This document shows positions 18,701-27,785 of a stretch of DNA of 64,000 nucleotides, piece by piece. Where the stretch lies: assembly GCF_009763245.1 (NCBI RefSeq), contig NZ_WKJZ01000002.1:383251-447250 (forward strand), read 5' to 3'. The notes below the pieces were generated by a model. That model saw only the letters and a program-made list of their open reading frames with translations. It made no database searches and was not told the origin of the DNA. The position numbers and the translations under genes were made by a program. Numbering within the stretch: the first letter of the stretch is position 1; every line of letters begins with the position of its first letter. This stretch comes from Pseudomonas xionganensis (lineage in GTDB: Bacteria; Pseudomonadota; Gammaproteobacteria; Pseudomonadales; Pseudomonadaceae).

Positions 18701-19393
18701 GTCACCACCAAGTACAACCCGGCGCGCACCTGGACTGCCGAGAACTCGGTGGGCATCGGCGGCGCCTATATGTGCGTGTACGGCATGGAAGGCCCCGGTG
18801 GCTACCAGTTCGTCGGCCGCACCCTGCAGATGTGGAACCGCTACCGCGAAGTGGCCGCCTTCGATGGCAAGCCCTGGCTGCTGCGCTTTTTCGACCAGAT
18901 CCGCTTCTACCCGGTGTCGGCGGAGGAGCTGCTGCGTATCCGCCGCGACTTCCCCCTGGGCCGCTATGAGCTGCGTATCGAGCACAGCGAACTGGCCCTG
19001 GCCGACTACCAGGCCTTTCTCGACCAGGAGGCTGCGGGCATCGAGGCCTTCCGCAGCCAGCAGCGCGCAGCCTTCGACGCCGAGCGCCAGCGCTGGATCG
19101 AATCCAGCCAGGCCCACTTCGACAGCGAGGAAGTGGCCGCCGATATCGGCGAAGACGCCCCACTCGGTGCCGGCCTGCATAGCATCGAAAGCCATATCGC
19201 CGGCAACCTCTGGCAAGTCCAGGTGAGTGCAGGCGACCGGGTCAAGGCCGGCGATATGCTGGTGATTCTGGAGTCGATGAAGATGGAAATCCCCCTGCTG
19301 GCCCCCCGCGATGGCGTGGTGCGCGAGGTGCGCGTGCAACCCGGCTCGCCGGTGCGCGCCGGGCAGCGGGTGGTGGTGCTGGAAGAGGCCTGA
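15710..19393 (+). CDS. Biotin-dependent guanidine carboxylase (urea carboxylase family)
   Basis: 1227-residue multidomain enzyme that carboxylates guanidine (or urea) using ATP and bicarbonate. Domains: biotin carboxylase (1 to about 445, with FLEVNTRLQVEHGVTE), KipA/AHS2 carboxyltransferase (about 456-765), KipI/AHS1 (about 815-1050), C-terminal biotinyl domain with Lys1191 in ESMKMEI. The riboswitch and two DUF1989 genes favour guanidine as the real substrate over urea. Oddly, residues about 774-806 between the two carboxyltransferase halves are encoded by a REP-type repeat (LPLAGEGPGERA). I start at ATG 15710 after CGAGG; the upstream in-frame codons are the 15589 repeat. Confidence 0.9.
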   Translation: MFDKLLIANRGAIACRILRTLRQLDVKGVAVYSEADAASLHIQQADEAFSLGEGPAAGTYLVVEKILAVAKQADAKAIHPGYGFLSENAAFAEACEAAGIAFVGPTPEQLRVFGLKHTARALAKQHGVPMLEGTELLENLDAALLAGEQVGYPVMLKSTAGGGGIGMRVCHSAAELSEAFEAVKRLGQNNFSDSGVFIEKYIQRARHLEVQVFGDGCGEVIALGVRDCSVQRRNQKVLEETPAPNLPAGMAEELCAAAIKLAKAVSYRSAGTVEFVYDSEAARFYFLEVNTRLQVEHGVTEQVWGVDLVRWMIELAAGDLPPLSELAKTLKPSGHAIQARLYAEDPGRDFQPSPGLLTAVEFPKADGQALRIDTWVEAGCEIPPYFDPMIAKVITWADNREAASAALNQALADTLLYGVETNSQYLRQILTDAPFASGNPWTRCLEGLVYQANTFEVLSAGTQTTVQDFPGRLGYWAVGVPPSGPMDSRALRLGNRLLGNAEGAAGLEVTMSGPTLRFNTDAVVAVTGASIPLSVDGIEQPLNTALLIKAGSTLSLGTIAGAGARSYLCLRGGVQVPDYLDSKSTFTLGQFGGHGGRALRAGDVLHIPALTDRQADAQLPDELCSALPAVREIRVIYGPHGAPEYFTPAYIETFFATDWEVHFNSSRTGVRLIGPKPEWVRDSGGEAGLHPSNIHDNPYAIGAVDFTGDMPVILGPDGPSLGGFVCPVTIIEADLWQLGQLKAGDKVRFAPVDIASARQLAKARNEEVQDLALVSPLPLAGEGPGERALENTQSPSPQPSPINGRGSSSMLASPIVLDIGADDKRLVARLSGDTHLLLEIGAAELDLVLRFRGHALMQALEALSLNGVIDLTPGIRSLQVHYQPETLPLQTLLDIVAGEWDAVCATQDLRVPSRIVHLPLSWDDPACQLAIEKYMTTVRKDAPWCPSNLEFIRRINDLPNLDEVHRTVFDASYLVMGLGDVYLGAPVATPLDPRHRLVTTKYNPARTWTAENSVGIGGAYMCVYGMEGPGGYQFVGRTLQMWNRYREVAAFDGKPWLLRFFDQIRFYPVSAEELLRIRRDFPLGRYELRIEHSELALADYQAFLDQEAAGIEAFRSQQRAAFDAERQRWIESSQAHFDSEEVAADIGEDAPLGAGLHSIESHIAGNLWQVQVSAGDRVKAGDMLVILESMKMEIPLLAPRDGVVREVRVQPGSPVRAGQRVVVLEEA
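18031..18127. repeat. REP-type palindromic repeat inserted in frame within the carboxylase gene
   Basis: Two palindromes, CTCTCCCGCTTGCGGGAGAG and CCCTCTCCC/GGGAGAGGG, facing each other across about 40 bases. The same family lies between genes at 32183-32269 and 52036-52059. Here it is translated without a stop codon. Confidence 0.9.
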
Positions 19394-19404
19394 AGCTGAC
19401 CCGA

Positions 19405-19555
19405 GTGGTGGATGGAAAAACGTCATCCACCCCACGAACTGAACGCCAAGCGCAGGGTGGATCACGCTTCACCGATCCACCAAGCGGCCGCCGGCCGCCC
19501 AAATTTGCGATGCCACGGCATCAACGGTGGATGGATAAAGCGCCATCCACCCTAC
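19405..19555. repeat. GGTGGATGG-type palindromic repeats
   Basis: Three short palindromic units (GGTGGATGG...CATCCACC type) fill the space between carboxylase and allophanate hydrolase genes, ending just before the hydrolase ribosome site. Confidence 0.65.
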
Positions 19556-19569
19556 AGAGGACGCGACAT

Positions 19570-21384
19570 ATGCCACACCTATTCGATCTACGCCTCGGCG
19601 CCCTGAAAACCACCTATCAGAGCGGCAGCCTGACCCCGCGCCAGCTGATCGCCGCCCTGCGCGACAAGGCCACGGCGCTTAACCCCGAGTTCAATCTGTT
19701 TATCCATCTGCTGAGCGCAGCGGAGCTGGAGCCCTATCTGGCCGCGCTGGATGGCAAGTCGCCGAGTGAGCTGCCGCTCTACGGCGTGCCCTTTGCCATC
19801 AAGGACAATATCGACCTGGCCGGTATCCCCACCACCGCTGCCTGCCCGGCTTTTGCCTATGTGCCCGAGCGCAGCGCCACCCTGGTCGAACAGCTGCTGG
19901 CCCTGGGTGCGATTCCCCTGGGCAAGACCAACCTCGACCAGTTTGCTACCGGCCTCAACGGCACCCGCTCGCCCTATGGAGCCTGCCGCAACTCGGTGCA
20001 CCCGGCCTACCCGGCCGGCGGCTCCAGTTCCGGGTCATCCCTGGCGGTGGCCCTGGGGCTGGCCAGCTTTGCCCTGGGCACCGACACCGCCGGCAGCGGC
20101 CGGGTGCCGGCGGCGTTGAACAACCTGGTTGGCCTCAAGGCGAGCAAGGGCCTGCTCTCCACCGCCGGCGTGGTACCGGCGTGCCGCAGCCTGGACTGCG
20201 TCACCTACTTCACCGCCACGGCGCGCGAGGCCAGCCAGCTGCTGGCCCTGACCGCCGGGCTGGATGGGCGCGATGAATACAGTCGCCGCAATCCACTGTG
20301 GAATGATGCCTGTGCCTTCGGCGCCCCCCGCCCGGGCTTTCGCTTTGGTGTGCCAAAACAGCTGGAGTTTCTCGGCTGCGCCGAAAGCCCGGCGCTGTTC
20401 GCCGCGACTATCGAACAGCTCAAGGCCCTCGGCGGCGAAGCCATCGAAATCGACTTCGCGCCGTTCCTTGAAGCCGCCCGCCTGCTCTATGCAGGGCCCT
20501 GGGTGGCCGAGCGCTACAGCATCGCAGGCGCCCTGATCGAGCAGCAGCCGGATGCCGTGCTGCCGGTGATCAAGGCCGTGCTGGAAAAGGCGCCGAGCGT
20601 CAGCGGCGTCGACACCTTCCGCGCCCAGTACCGTCTGCAGGCGCTCAAGGCCAAGTGCGACCGGATGCTCGCCGAGCTGGACTGCGTGCTGACCCCGGCC
20701 TACCCGCGCCCGGTGAGCCTGGCCGAACTGCAGGCCGAGCCGGTGGCGCGCAACTCGGACCTGGGTCATTACACCAATTTTATGAACATGCTCGACTATG
20801 CCGCCGTGGCGGTGCCGGCGGGCTTTATGCACAACGGCCTGCCCTGGGGCGTGACCCTGTTCGGCCGCGCCTTGACCGATCAGTACCTGCTCAGCCTGGC
20901 CGACGCCTTGCAGCGCCAGCACAACCTGCCCCTGGCCGGCGAACGCCGCCTGGATCTGAACGAGCCAAGCAACCTCGCCCGCCATGACAAGGCGCGCCTG
21001 GTGGTGTGTGGCGCCCATCTGGATGGTTTGCCGCTTAACTGGCAGTTCAAGCAGCGTGGCGGCCGGCTGGTCGCTGCCACCCAGAGCGCCCCCCACTATC
21101 AGCTCTACGCCCTGGCCGGTGGCCCACCGCTGCGGCCTGGGATGGTCCGAGTCGGCGAAGGCGGCGTGGCCATCGCCGTGGAAGTCTGGGAGCTACCGAG
21201 CAGCGAACTGGGCTCCTTTCTCACCGGTATCCCGGCGCCCCTGGGCCTGGGCAAGGTGCAGCTGGCCGATGGCAGCTGGGAAAGCGGTTTTATCTGCGAA
21301 CCCTATGGCCTGGAAGGCGCCACCCCGATCAGCCACTTTGGCGGTTGGCGCGCCTATCTACGCAGCCTGCAGCCTCAGGCATAA
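19570..21384 (+). CDS. atzF: Allophanate hydrolase
   Basis: 604-residue enzyme hydrolysing allophanate to two ammonia and two CO2, the last step of guanidine or urea carboxylation. The N-terminal amidase-signature domain has the Ser-cisSer-Lys triad at Lys78 (FAIKDNID), Ser152 (GGSSSG) and Ser176 (TDTAGSGRVP), with the same spacing as in AtzF. A C-terminal domain of about 130 residues, typical of full-length allophanate hydrolases, follows from about residue 470. AGAGGA lies nine bases before the ATG; upstream in-frame codons to 19405 are repeat sequence. Last gene of the cluster. Confidence 0.93.
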   Translation: MPHLFDLRLGALKTTYQSGSLTPRQLIAALRDKATALNPEFNLFIHLLSAAELEPYLAALDGKSPSELPLYGVPFAIKDNIDLAGIPTTAACPAFAYVPERSATLVEQLLALGAIPLGKTNLDQFATGLNGTRSPYGACRNSVHPAYPAGGSSSGSSLAVALGLASFALGTDTAGSGRVPAALNNLVGLKASKGLLSTAGVVPACRSLDCVTYFTATAREASQLLALTAGLDGRDEYSRRNPLWNDACAFGAPRPGFRFGVPKQLEFLGCAESPALFAATIEQLKALGGEAIEIDFAPFLEAARLLYAGPWVAERYSIAGALIEQQPDAVLPVIKAVLEKAPSVSGVDTFRAQYRLQALKAKCDRMLAELDCVLTPAYPRPVSLAELQAEPVARNSDLGHYTNFMNMLDYAAVAVPAGFMHNGLPWGVTLFGRALTDQYLLSLADALQRQHNLPLAGERRLDLNEPSNLARHDKARLVVCGAHLDGLPLNWQFKQRGGRLVAATQSAPHYQLYALAGGPPLRPGMVRVGEGGVAIAVEVWELPSSELGSFLTGIPAPLGLGKVQLADGSWESGFICEPYGLEGATPISHFGGWRAYLRSLQPQA

Positions 21385-21496
21385 GCCCTGTGCCAGGGCG
21401 CGCAGCTGAGCGCGCCCCTGGGCAGGCAAGTGGTGCAGCCTGCCAGGGTCTGTTGCCGTTTTATCGCGAGGCGCGTTGCCGCGAGAAAGGGCAACA

Positions 21497-21515
21497 GCCC
21501 CCAGGTGCAGGGGGC
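21497..21515 (+). terminator. Possible terminator after the guanidine cluster
   Basis: GCCCCC and GGGGGC separated by seven bases form a strong short hairpin. No T tract follows, so this is only a candidate. Confidence 0.35.
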
Positions 21516-21612
21516 AACAGTCATAAAATGGCGGAAAAGCCCTGAGCATTCGCCGGCACAAGCCGGCAGGCCACGGCTACAATAGCGCCATCACTTCGCC
21601 AGCGAGTCCTCC

Positions 21613-23085
21613 ATGGCCCGTACTGCCCCGCCTACCCGTCAGCGCGTACTGCTGCTGTTCCTTCTGGTACTGCTGGGCTGCGGTTTTCTCGCCACCTCCC
21701 TGGTCAGCTACTACAGCGCCTTTAATTCGATCCGCGCGGGCATCATCCACACCGAACTGCCGCTGACCTCGGACAACGTCTACTCGGAAATCCAGAAGGA
21801 CCTGGTACGCCCCATCCTGATTTCGTCGATGATGGCCCGCGACACCTTTCTGCGTGACTGGGTGCTGGCCGGCGAACAGGAGGCCTTGCCGATCATTCGC
21901 TACCTGCAGGAAGTGCAGGCGCACTATGGCACCGTCACCAGCTTCTTCGTGTCGGACAAGACCCACACCTATTACCAGGCCAAGGGCGTACTCAAGCAGG
22001 TCAAGGAAGATGAGCCGCGCGATAGCTGGTACTTCCGCGTACGCGAGATGGCCGAGCCCTACGAAATCAATGTCGATGTGGACATGGCCAACCAGGATCG
22101 CCTGACCGTATTCATCAACTACAAGGTACTCGACTATCAGGGCAACTTTATTGGCGCCGCCGGCGTGGGCCTGACCGTGGATACCGTGGTGCAGCTGATC
22201 GACACCTACCAGCAGCGTTACCAGCGCAGCGTGTTCTTTGTCGACCGCAATGGCCGTATTGTCCTCACCGGCGCCGAAGGCGGCCCCATGGGCGCCCGCA
22301 GTGGCCAGACCCTGCTGGAACTGCCGGCCCTGGAAAGCCTGCGCGAGCAACTGGCCACACCCAAGAGCGGCAGCTTCGAATACCGCGAAGAGGGTCGCGA
22401 TCACTTTCTCAACGTGCGCTTTATCCCCGAGCTGAACTGGTACCTGTTCGTCGACAAGCACGAGAACAGCGCCCTGGCCAATATCCGTCAGTCGCTGTAC
22501 CTGAATCTGCTGATCTGCCTGCTGGTGACCCTGATCGTGATCGCCCTGGTCAGCGTCGCCCTGCACCGCTACCAGCGCCGCATCAGCGCCATGGCCACCA
22601 CCGACCTGCTGACCGACCTGCTTAACCGCCGCGGCTTCGATCTGCTGGCCAGCCAGGCCCTGCAGGAAGCGCGGCGCAATGCCAGCCCGCTGTGCGCCCT
22701 GCTGCTGGATATCGACAACTTCAAGCAGCTCAACGACAGCCACGGCCACCTGGCCGGCGACGAGGTACTGCGCGGCTTTGCCCAGCGCCTGCGCGACAAC
22801 CTGCGCCAGGCCGACATTATCTGCCGCTGGGGCGGTGAGGAATTTATCCTGCTGCTCAAGGACACAAGTGCGGCCCAGGCCCGGGATCTGGGGGAAAAAC
22901 TGCGCCAACAGGTCGAGCAAAGCGGCTTCAGCCATCAGGGCCAGGATCTGGCCATCACCACCAGCATCGGCCTGGCCCAGCTGCACAGAGACGACAGCCT
23001 GGACCAGCTGATCGCCCGCGCCGACCGTGCTCTGTACCGGGCCAAGCAGGCCGGGCGCAACCGCCTGTGCGAAGAAACCGCATGA
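21613..23085 (+). CDS. Membrane sensor diguanylate cyclase
   Basis: 490-residue c-di-GMP synthase. Membrane segment at about 12-35, a large periplasmic Cache-like sensor domain (about 40-290), a second membrane segment (LLICLLVTLIVIALVSVAL, about 298-316) and a C-terminal GGDEF domain. The active site is intact (GGEEF in RWGGEEFILLL) and the inhibitory I-site RQAD lies five residues upstream. No EAL domain. Its stop overlaps the start of the CWC gene (ATGA). It may feed the LapD pool, but nothing in the sequence links them directly. Sensed signal unknown. Confidence 0.9.
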   Translation: MARTAPPTRQRVLLLFLLVLLGCGFLATSLVSYYSAFNSIRAGIIHTELPLTSDNVYSEIQKDLVRPILISSMMARDTFLRDWVLAGEQEALPIIRYLQEVQAHYGTVTSFFVSDKTHTYYQAKGVLKQVKEDEPRDSWYFRVREMAEPYEINVDVDMANQDRLTVFINYKVLDYQGNFIGAAGVGLTVDTVVQLIDTYQQRYQRSVFFVDRNGRIVLTGAEGGPMGARSGQTLLELPALESLREQLATPKSGSFEYREEGRDHFLNVRFIPELNWYLFVDKHENSALANIRQSLYLNLLICLLVTLIVIALVSVALHRYQRRISAMATTDLLTDLLNRRGFDLLASQALQEARRNASPLCALLLDIDNFKQLNDSHGHLAGDEVLRGFAQRLRDNLRQADIICRWGGEEFILLLKDTSAAQARDLGEKLRQQVEQSGFSHQGQDLAITTSIGLAQLHRDDSLDQLIARADRALYRAKQAGRNRLCEETA

Positions 23086-23294
23086 CACCGGGCGAACGCT
23101 GCCCGCGTTGCGGCGCCGCCAACCAGTGCGCCCAGGCAGGGCGTGAGCAGCCGGTTGAGCAGTGCTGGTGCTTTACCGCCACCATAGACCCGGCAGTGCT
23201 GCCGCCCCTGCCCCAGGACCCGCTTGCGCAAGCCTGCCTCTGCCCGCGCTGCGCCATGGGCCTGGCAAGGCCTGCAGCAGACGCACACGACTGA
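23082..23294 (+). CDS. Cysteine-rich CWC family protein
   Basis: 70-residue protein with eight cysteines in zinc-ribbon-like pairs (CPRCG, CWCF, CLCPRC), typical of the CWC family. The start overlaps the diguanylate cyclase stop by four bases and the pseudouridine synthase gene follows after two bases, so the three are probably cotranscribed. Function unknown; a zinc-binding role is likely. Confidence 0.8.
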   Translation: MTPGERCPRCGAANQCAQAGREQPVEQCWCFTATIDPAVLPPLPQDPLAQACLCPRCAMGLARPAADAHD

Positions 23295-23296
23295 CC

Positions 23297-23989
23297 ATGC
23301 GCCTGGACCGCTTTCTCGCCAACCTGCCCCACAGCAACAGACGCACGGCCCTGCACTGGCTGGCCAGCGGCCGCGTGTGCCTGGACGGCCAGCCATGCCG
23401 CGACGCCATCGCCGAAGTGAGCGTCTTTAGCCAGGTGCAGCTGGACGAGGAAAACCTGCAGCAGGGTCAGCCGCGGCGCTTCTGGATGCTGCACAAGCCC
23501 ATCGGCGTGGTCAGCGCCACCCAGCACCCCGAACACCGCACAGTGATCGATCTGCTCGACGAACCCGACCGCGACCAGCTGCACCTGGCCGGGCGCCTGG
23601 ACCTCAACACCAGCGGCTTGCTCCTGCTGACCAACGATGGCCAGTGGTCGCGCCGCGCCACCCTGCCCAGCCAGCACAAGGCCAAGGTCTACCGGGTCGA
23701 CACCGAAGATGACATCGACCCGGCCTGTATCGAGGCCTTCGCCCGCGGCCTGTACTTCGCCTACGAAAACCTGACCACCCTTCCGGCCGAGCTGCGCATC
23801 CTCGCCCCGCGCCAGGCCCTGCTGACCCTGCACGAGGGCCGCTACCACCAGGTCAAGCGCATGTTCGGCCAGTTCCGCAACAAGGTGGTCGGCCTGCACC
23901 GCCTGAGCCTGGGCGGCATCGAACTGGACCCGCAACTGGCCCCCGGCCAGTACCGCGCCCTGACCCCGGCAGAAATCGCCTGCATCTGA
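23297..23989 (+). CDS. rsuA: 16S rRNA pseudouridine synthase, RsuA family
   Basis: 230-residue RNA-modifying enzyme. N-terminal S4-type RNA-binding segment (MRLDRFLANLPHSNRRTALH), then the family signature GRLDLNTSGLLLLTNDG with the catalytic Asp. Length and layout fit RsuA, which makes pseudouridine 516 in 16S rRNA, though RluE/RluF-type specificity cannot be excluded. The longer frame from 23162 overlaps the CWC gene; I start at the ATG after its stop. Confidence 0.82.
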   Translation: MRLDRFLANLPHSNRRTALHWLASGRVCLDGQPCRDAIAEVSVFSQVQLDEENLQQGQPRRFWMLHKPIGVVSATQHPEHRTVIDLLDEPDRDQLHLAGRLDLNTSGLLLLTNDGQWSRRATLPSQHKAKVYRVDTEDDIDPACIEAFARGLYFAYENLTTLPAELRILAPRQALLTLHEGRYHQVKRMFGQFRNKVVGLHRLSLGGIELDPQLAPGQYRALTPAEIACI

Positions 23990-24385
23990 ACCTTCCAGCC
24001 GCCGAGTCACATGCTTAGCTAGCTAACCGACCAACGGTCATCGGTAATCGGAATATTCACTTGCACCGGCTAGAACCAGACTGCTTAAATCGAACCATAA
24101 GGTCTTAACGTGACTAATCGGTCACCAATAGCCATCCAAGCGTTTCGTCGGTTGCTTGCGCGCTGCGCAAAAGGGTTCCTGCCCAGGTTATAGACGCCCT
24201 CCTGCACCTTTCTCCAAGGCTGCAGCAGACGCCCTATTTCAGCCCTAACTGATTGAAAATAAAGAAATTATAAAAATCAAAAGCCTGACATCGGTTTGTC
24301 ACGTCCAGGCGTTTTCCTACTGCCGTATAGCCCGCCTGATGCCACCCACATCAAGCTGCCCACACTTGCGCCAGGAGGAAACGAC
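23990..24385. other. AT-richer intergenic region before phaG
   Basis: About 400 bases without a gene, with lower GC than the surroundings, especially 24240-24300 (GATTGAAAATAAAGAAATTA). It probably carries the phaG promoter and a long leader, but I see no motif good enough to name. No tRNA or riboswitch recognised. Confidence 0.5.
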
Positions 24386-25270
24386 ATGAAGCCAGCCACC
24401 GCTGTCGTCGACGTACAAGGAATCTACCGCGTCCACACCGAGTTCTACGCCAACCCGAGCGCACGCAAGACCATCATCCTGGTCAACGGCTCGCTTTCCA
24501 CCACTGCCGCCTTCGCCCAGACGGTCAAGTACCTCAGCAGCCAGTTCAATGTGGTGCTCTACGACCAGCCCTATGCCGGCCAGTCCAAGGCGCACAACGA
24601 CCACAGCCAGCCGCTGCGCAAGGAAGACGAAGCGAGCATCCTGCTGGAGCTGATCGAGCACTTTCGCGCCGACCATCTGCTGTCCTTCTCCTGGGGTGGC
24701 GTGGCCGCCATGCTGGCCCTGGCCCAGCGCCCGGCGCGGATCGAAAAGGCGGTGATCTGCTCCTTCTCGCCGCTGCTCAACGAGGCCATGGTCGACTACC
24801 TGGAAGAAGGTCTGCTGCACCTGGCCGCCCTGGATGGCGAGCGCCTGGGCCAGCTGGTCAACAGCAGCATCGGGCGTTACCTGCCGTCGCTGTTCAAGCG
24901 CTACAACCAGCGCCATATCAGCAGCCTGGATCACCATGAATACCGGCAGATGCATGCCCATGTGCACCAGGTGCTGCACCTCGACAGCCACTGCCAGATG
25001 CAGTGCCTGGCCGCCATCGATATCCCGGTGCTGTTCGTCAACGGCGAGCACGATGCCTACACCTCGCCGGCCGATGTGCAACTGTTTGCCCATCACCTGC
25101 TGGACAGTCGCTTCGTCACCATCGACAACGCCGGACACTTCCTCGATATGGAACACAAGGCCGCCTGGCTGCAGTGCCAAAGCGCCCTGCTCGGCTTCCT
25201 TGCGGAACAACCCCGGCGCCAGCGCGGCTACCGTCCCCAGCTGGAAACCGTGCAGGCGATCGCGGTATGA
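24386..25270 (+). CDS. phaG: PhaG, 3-hydroxyacyl-ACP to CoA acyl-transfer enzyme (RhlA-related)
   Basis: 294-residue alpha/beta hydrolase linking fatty-acid synthesis to medium-chain polyhydroxyalkanoate precursors by releasing or transferring (R)-3-hydroxyacyl groups from ACP. The N-terminus (VVDVQGIYRVHTEFY) and LVNGSLSTTAAFAQTVKYL agree better with P. putida PhaG than with RhlA. The nucleophile is in SFSWGG, with Asp in GEHDAYT and His in AGHFLDM. GGAGGAA lies seven bases before the ATG. No pha synthase or rhlB is adjacent. RhlA activity (HAA synthesis) is the main alternative. Confidence 0.82.
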   Translation: MKPATAVVDVQGIYRVHTEFYANPSARKTIILVNGSLSTTAAFAQTVKYLSSQFNVVLYDQPYAGQSKAHNDHSQPLRKEDEASILLELIEHFRADHLLSFSWGGVAAMLALAQRPARIEKAVICSFSPLLNEAMVDYLEEGLLHLAALDGERLGQLVNSSIGRYLPSLFKRYNQRHISSLDHHEYRQMHAHVHQVLHLDSHCQMQCLAAIDIPVLFVNGEHDAYTSPADVQLFAHHLLDSRFVTIDNAGHFLDMEHKAAWLQCQSALLGFLAEQPRRQRGYRPQLETVQAIAV

Positions 25271-25355
25271 AACAGCGTCCCCCTGCACCGCCGCGCTATC
25301 GCATCGCGGTGCAGGCTTCATTTCCCGCGCAAGTTCCGGTATAAAGGCACCCGCT

Positions 25356-25429
25356 GCGGGCGTCGTATAATGGTAATACCCTAGCTTCCCAAGCTAGAGC
25401 CGTGGGTTCGATTCCCATCGCCCGCTCCA
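25356..25429 (+). tRNA. tRNA-Gly (CCC anticodon)
   Basis: 74-base cloverleaf with acceptor GCGGGCG/CGCCCGC, anticodon stem CTAGC/GCTAG and loop TTCCCAA giving anticodon CCC (25388-25390), TTCGATT T-loop, and an encoded CCA end. Confidence 0.96.
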
Positions 25430-25441
25430 GTTCTCTACAAA

Positions 25442-25475
25442 AAAGCCCTGCTTATGCAGGGCTTTCTTGTTTTCG
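25442..25475 (+). terminator. Terminator after tRNA-Gly
   Basis: AAAGCCCTGC/GCAGGGCTTT stem with a four-base loop followed by CTTGTTTT. The A run on the other side makes it usable also for the convergent ABC permease gene. Confidence 0.9.
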
Positions 25476-25491
25476 GGCGAGACAAATCGCA

Positions 25492-26249
25492 TCAGCTTTT
25501 CAGCCGATAGCCGCTCTTGAAGATCCAGCCCACCGCCAGAATACACAACAACAGAAAGCCCAAAATCATCGCCAGGCTCAGGCCCACGTTGACATCGGAC
25601 ACGCCGTAGAAACTCCAGCGAAAGGCACTGATCAGGTAGACCACCGGGTTGAACAGGGTCACCGTCTGCCAGACCGGTGGCAGCATGCTGATGGAGTAGA
25701 AGGCGCCGCCAAGGAAGGTCAGCGGCGTGACGATCAGCGCCGGGACGATCTGCAGCTTCTCCCAGCCATCGGCCCAGACGCCGATGATAAAACCGAACAG
25801 GCTGAAGGTCAGGGCGGTGAGCACCAGGAACGCCGCCATCCACAACGGATGCTGGATCTCGAAATCGACGAACAGCCGCGCGGTAAGCAGGATGATGATG
25901 CCGAGGATCACCGACTTGGTGGCCGCCGCGCCGACATAGCCGATCAGGATTTCCAGATAGGACACTGGCGCCGACAACAGTTCGTAGATGCTCCCCGAAT
26001 ACTTGGGCATATAGATGCCGAAGGAGGCGTTGGAGATACTCTCGGTCAGCAGCGCCAGCATGATCAGCCCCGGGATGATAAAGGCGCCGTAGCTCACCCC
26101 CTGCACCTGGGTCATGCTCGAACCGATGGCCGAACCGAACACCACGAAGTACAGCGAGGTGCTGATCACCGGGGTGGCGATGCTCTGCAGCAAAGTGCGC
26201 CAGGTGCGCGCCAGTTCGAACAGGTAGATGGCCTTGATGGCATAGAGGT

Positions 26250-26253
<4 letters not shown>
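25492..26253 (-). CDS. ABC-2 type transporter permease (YadH-like)
   Basis: 253-residue inner-membrane protein with six hydrophobic segments of the ABC-2 family ([34 protein letters not shown]). It follows the ATPase gene with a four-base overlap and AAGGAG seven bases before the ATG. The pair resembles the YadG/YadH exporter of enterobacteria, whose substrate is not established. Probably an efflux system for lipids or drugs; no neighbouring gene narrows this down. Confidence 0.87.
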
Positions 26254-27179
<926 letters not shown>

Positions 27180-27426
27180 GCTGGAATCCTGCCTGCGAAA
27201 AACCACAGAGTGTAGAGAGCGGCGCAAGCGCCAGCCAGCCCAACGAACTGCTATGGTAAAAAGACGCGTTGTCTTCCCCTACCCGCTTGCTCGTGCCTTC
27301 CGAGGCTCAGCAGATAGATACAGCTGTCACCGGCAGGCAGAGTGGGTAACCGCGCGGCGGCGCCTTCCCGCCCTGGCCATACGCAGGGCAGCGCCACATC
27401 AAGCTCCACTGCAAAAGGATGCGCTT

Positions 27427-27723
27427 ATGCTCAAGCTCTCTCTGGCCCTGCTGACCACCGCCCTGCTCGTCGGTTGTGCCGGCTCCCCACCCGGCAGCCA
27501 GGGCGCGGTAGATGCCGAACGGTCGTGTGACGCTAGCACGGTGCAACAGGCCCGTGGCCAGTTACTGAGCAGGGAGCTGGTCGAGCAGCTGCAGCAGCAA
27601 GCCGGCGCCAAGCTGGTGCGGGTGCTGGCACCGCACGAGGCCGCCACCCTGGAATACAACCCACAGCGGCTGAATATCGATATTGACGATGCCGAAGTGA
27701 TCGAGCGCCTGCGCTGCGGTTGA
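27427..27723 (+). CDS. I78 family peptidase inhibitor lipoprotein
   Basis: 98-residue exported protein with a lipoprotein signal (LTTALLVGC, Cys18) and the I78 inhibitor domain: a Cys near the start, VRVLAPHEAATLEYNPQRLN and a terminal CG. The conserved terminal Cys-Gly probably forms the disulfide of the fold. Such inhibitors protect periplasmic proteins from serine proteases. AAAGGA precedes the ATG; the open frame upstream to 27145 lacks homology. Divergent from the ABC exporter genes. Confidence 0.82.
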   Translation: MLKLSLALLTTALLVGCAGSPPGSQGAVDAERSCDASTVQQARGQLLSRELVEQLQQQAGAKLVRVLAPHEAATLEYNPQRLNIDIDDAEVIERLRCG

Positions 27724-27785
27724 GTTAACTAAGCCACGCAGACCGGGCATACTGACGGCCCTGTCCATCCTCTGCTGCGACCGTC

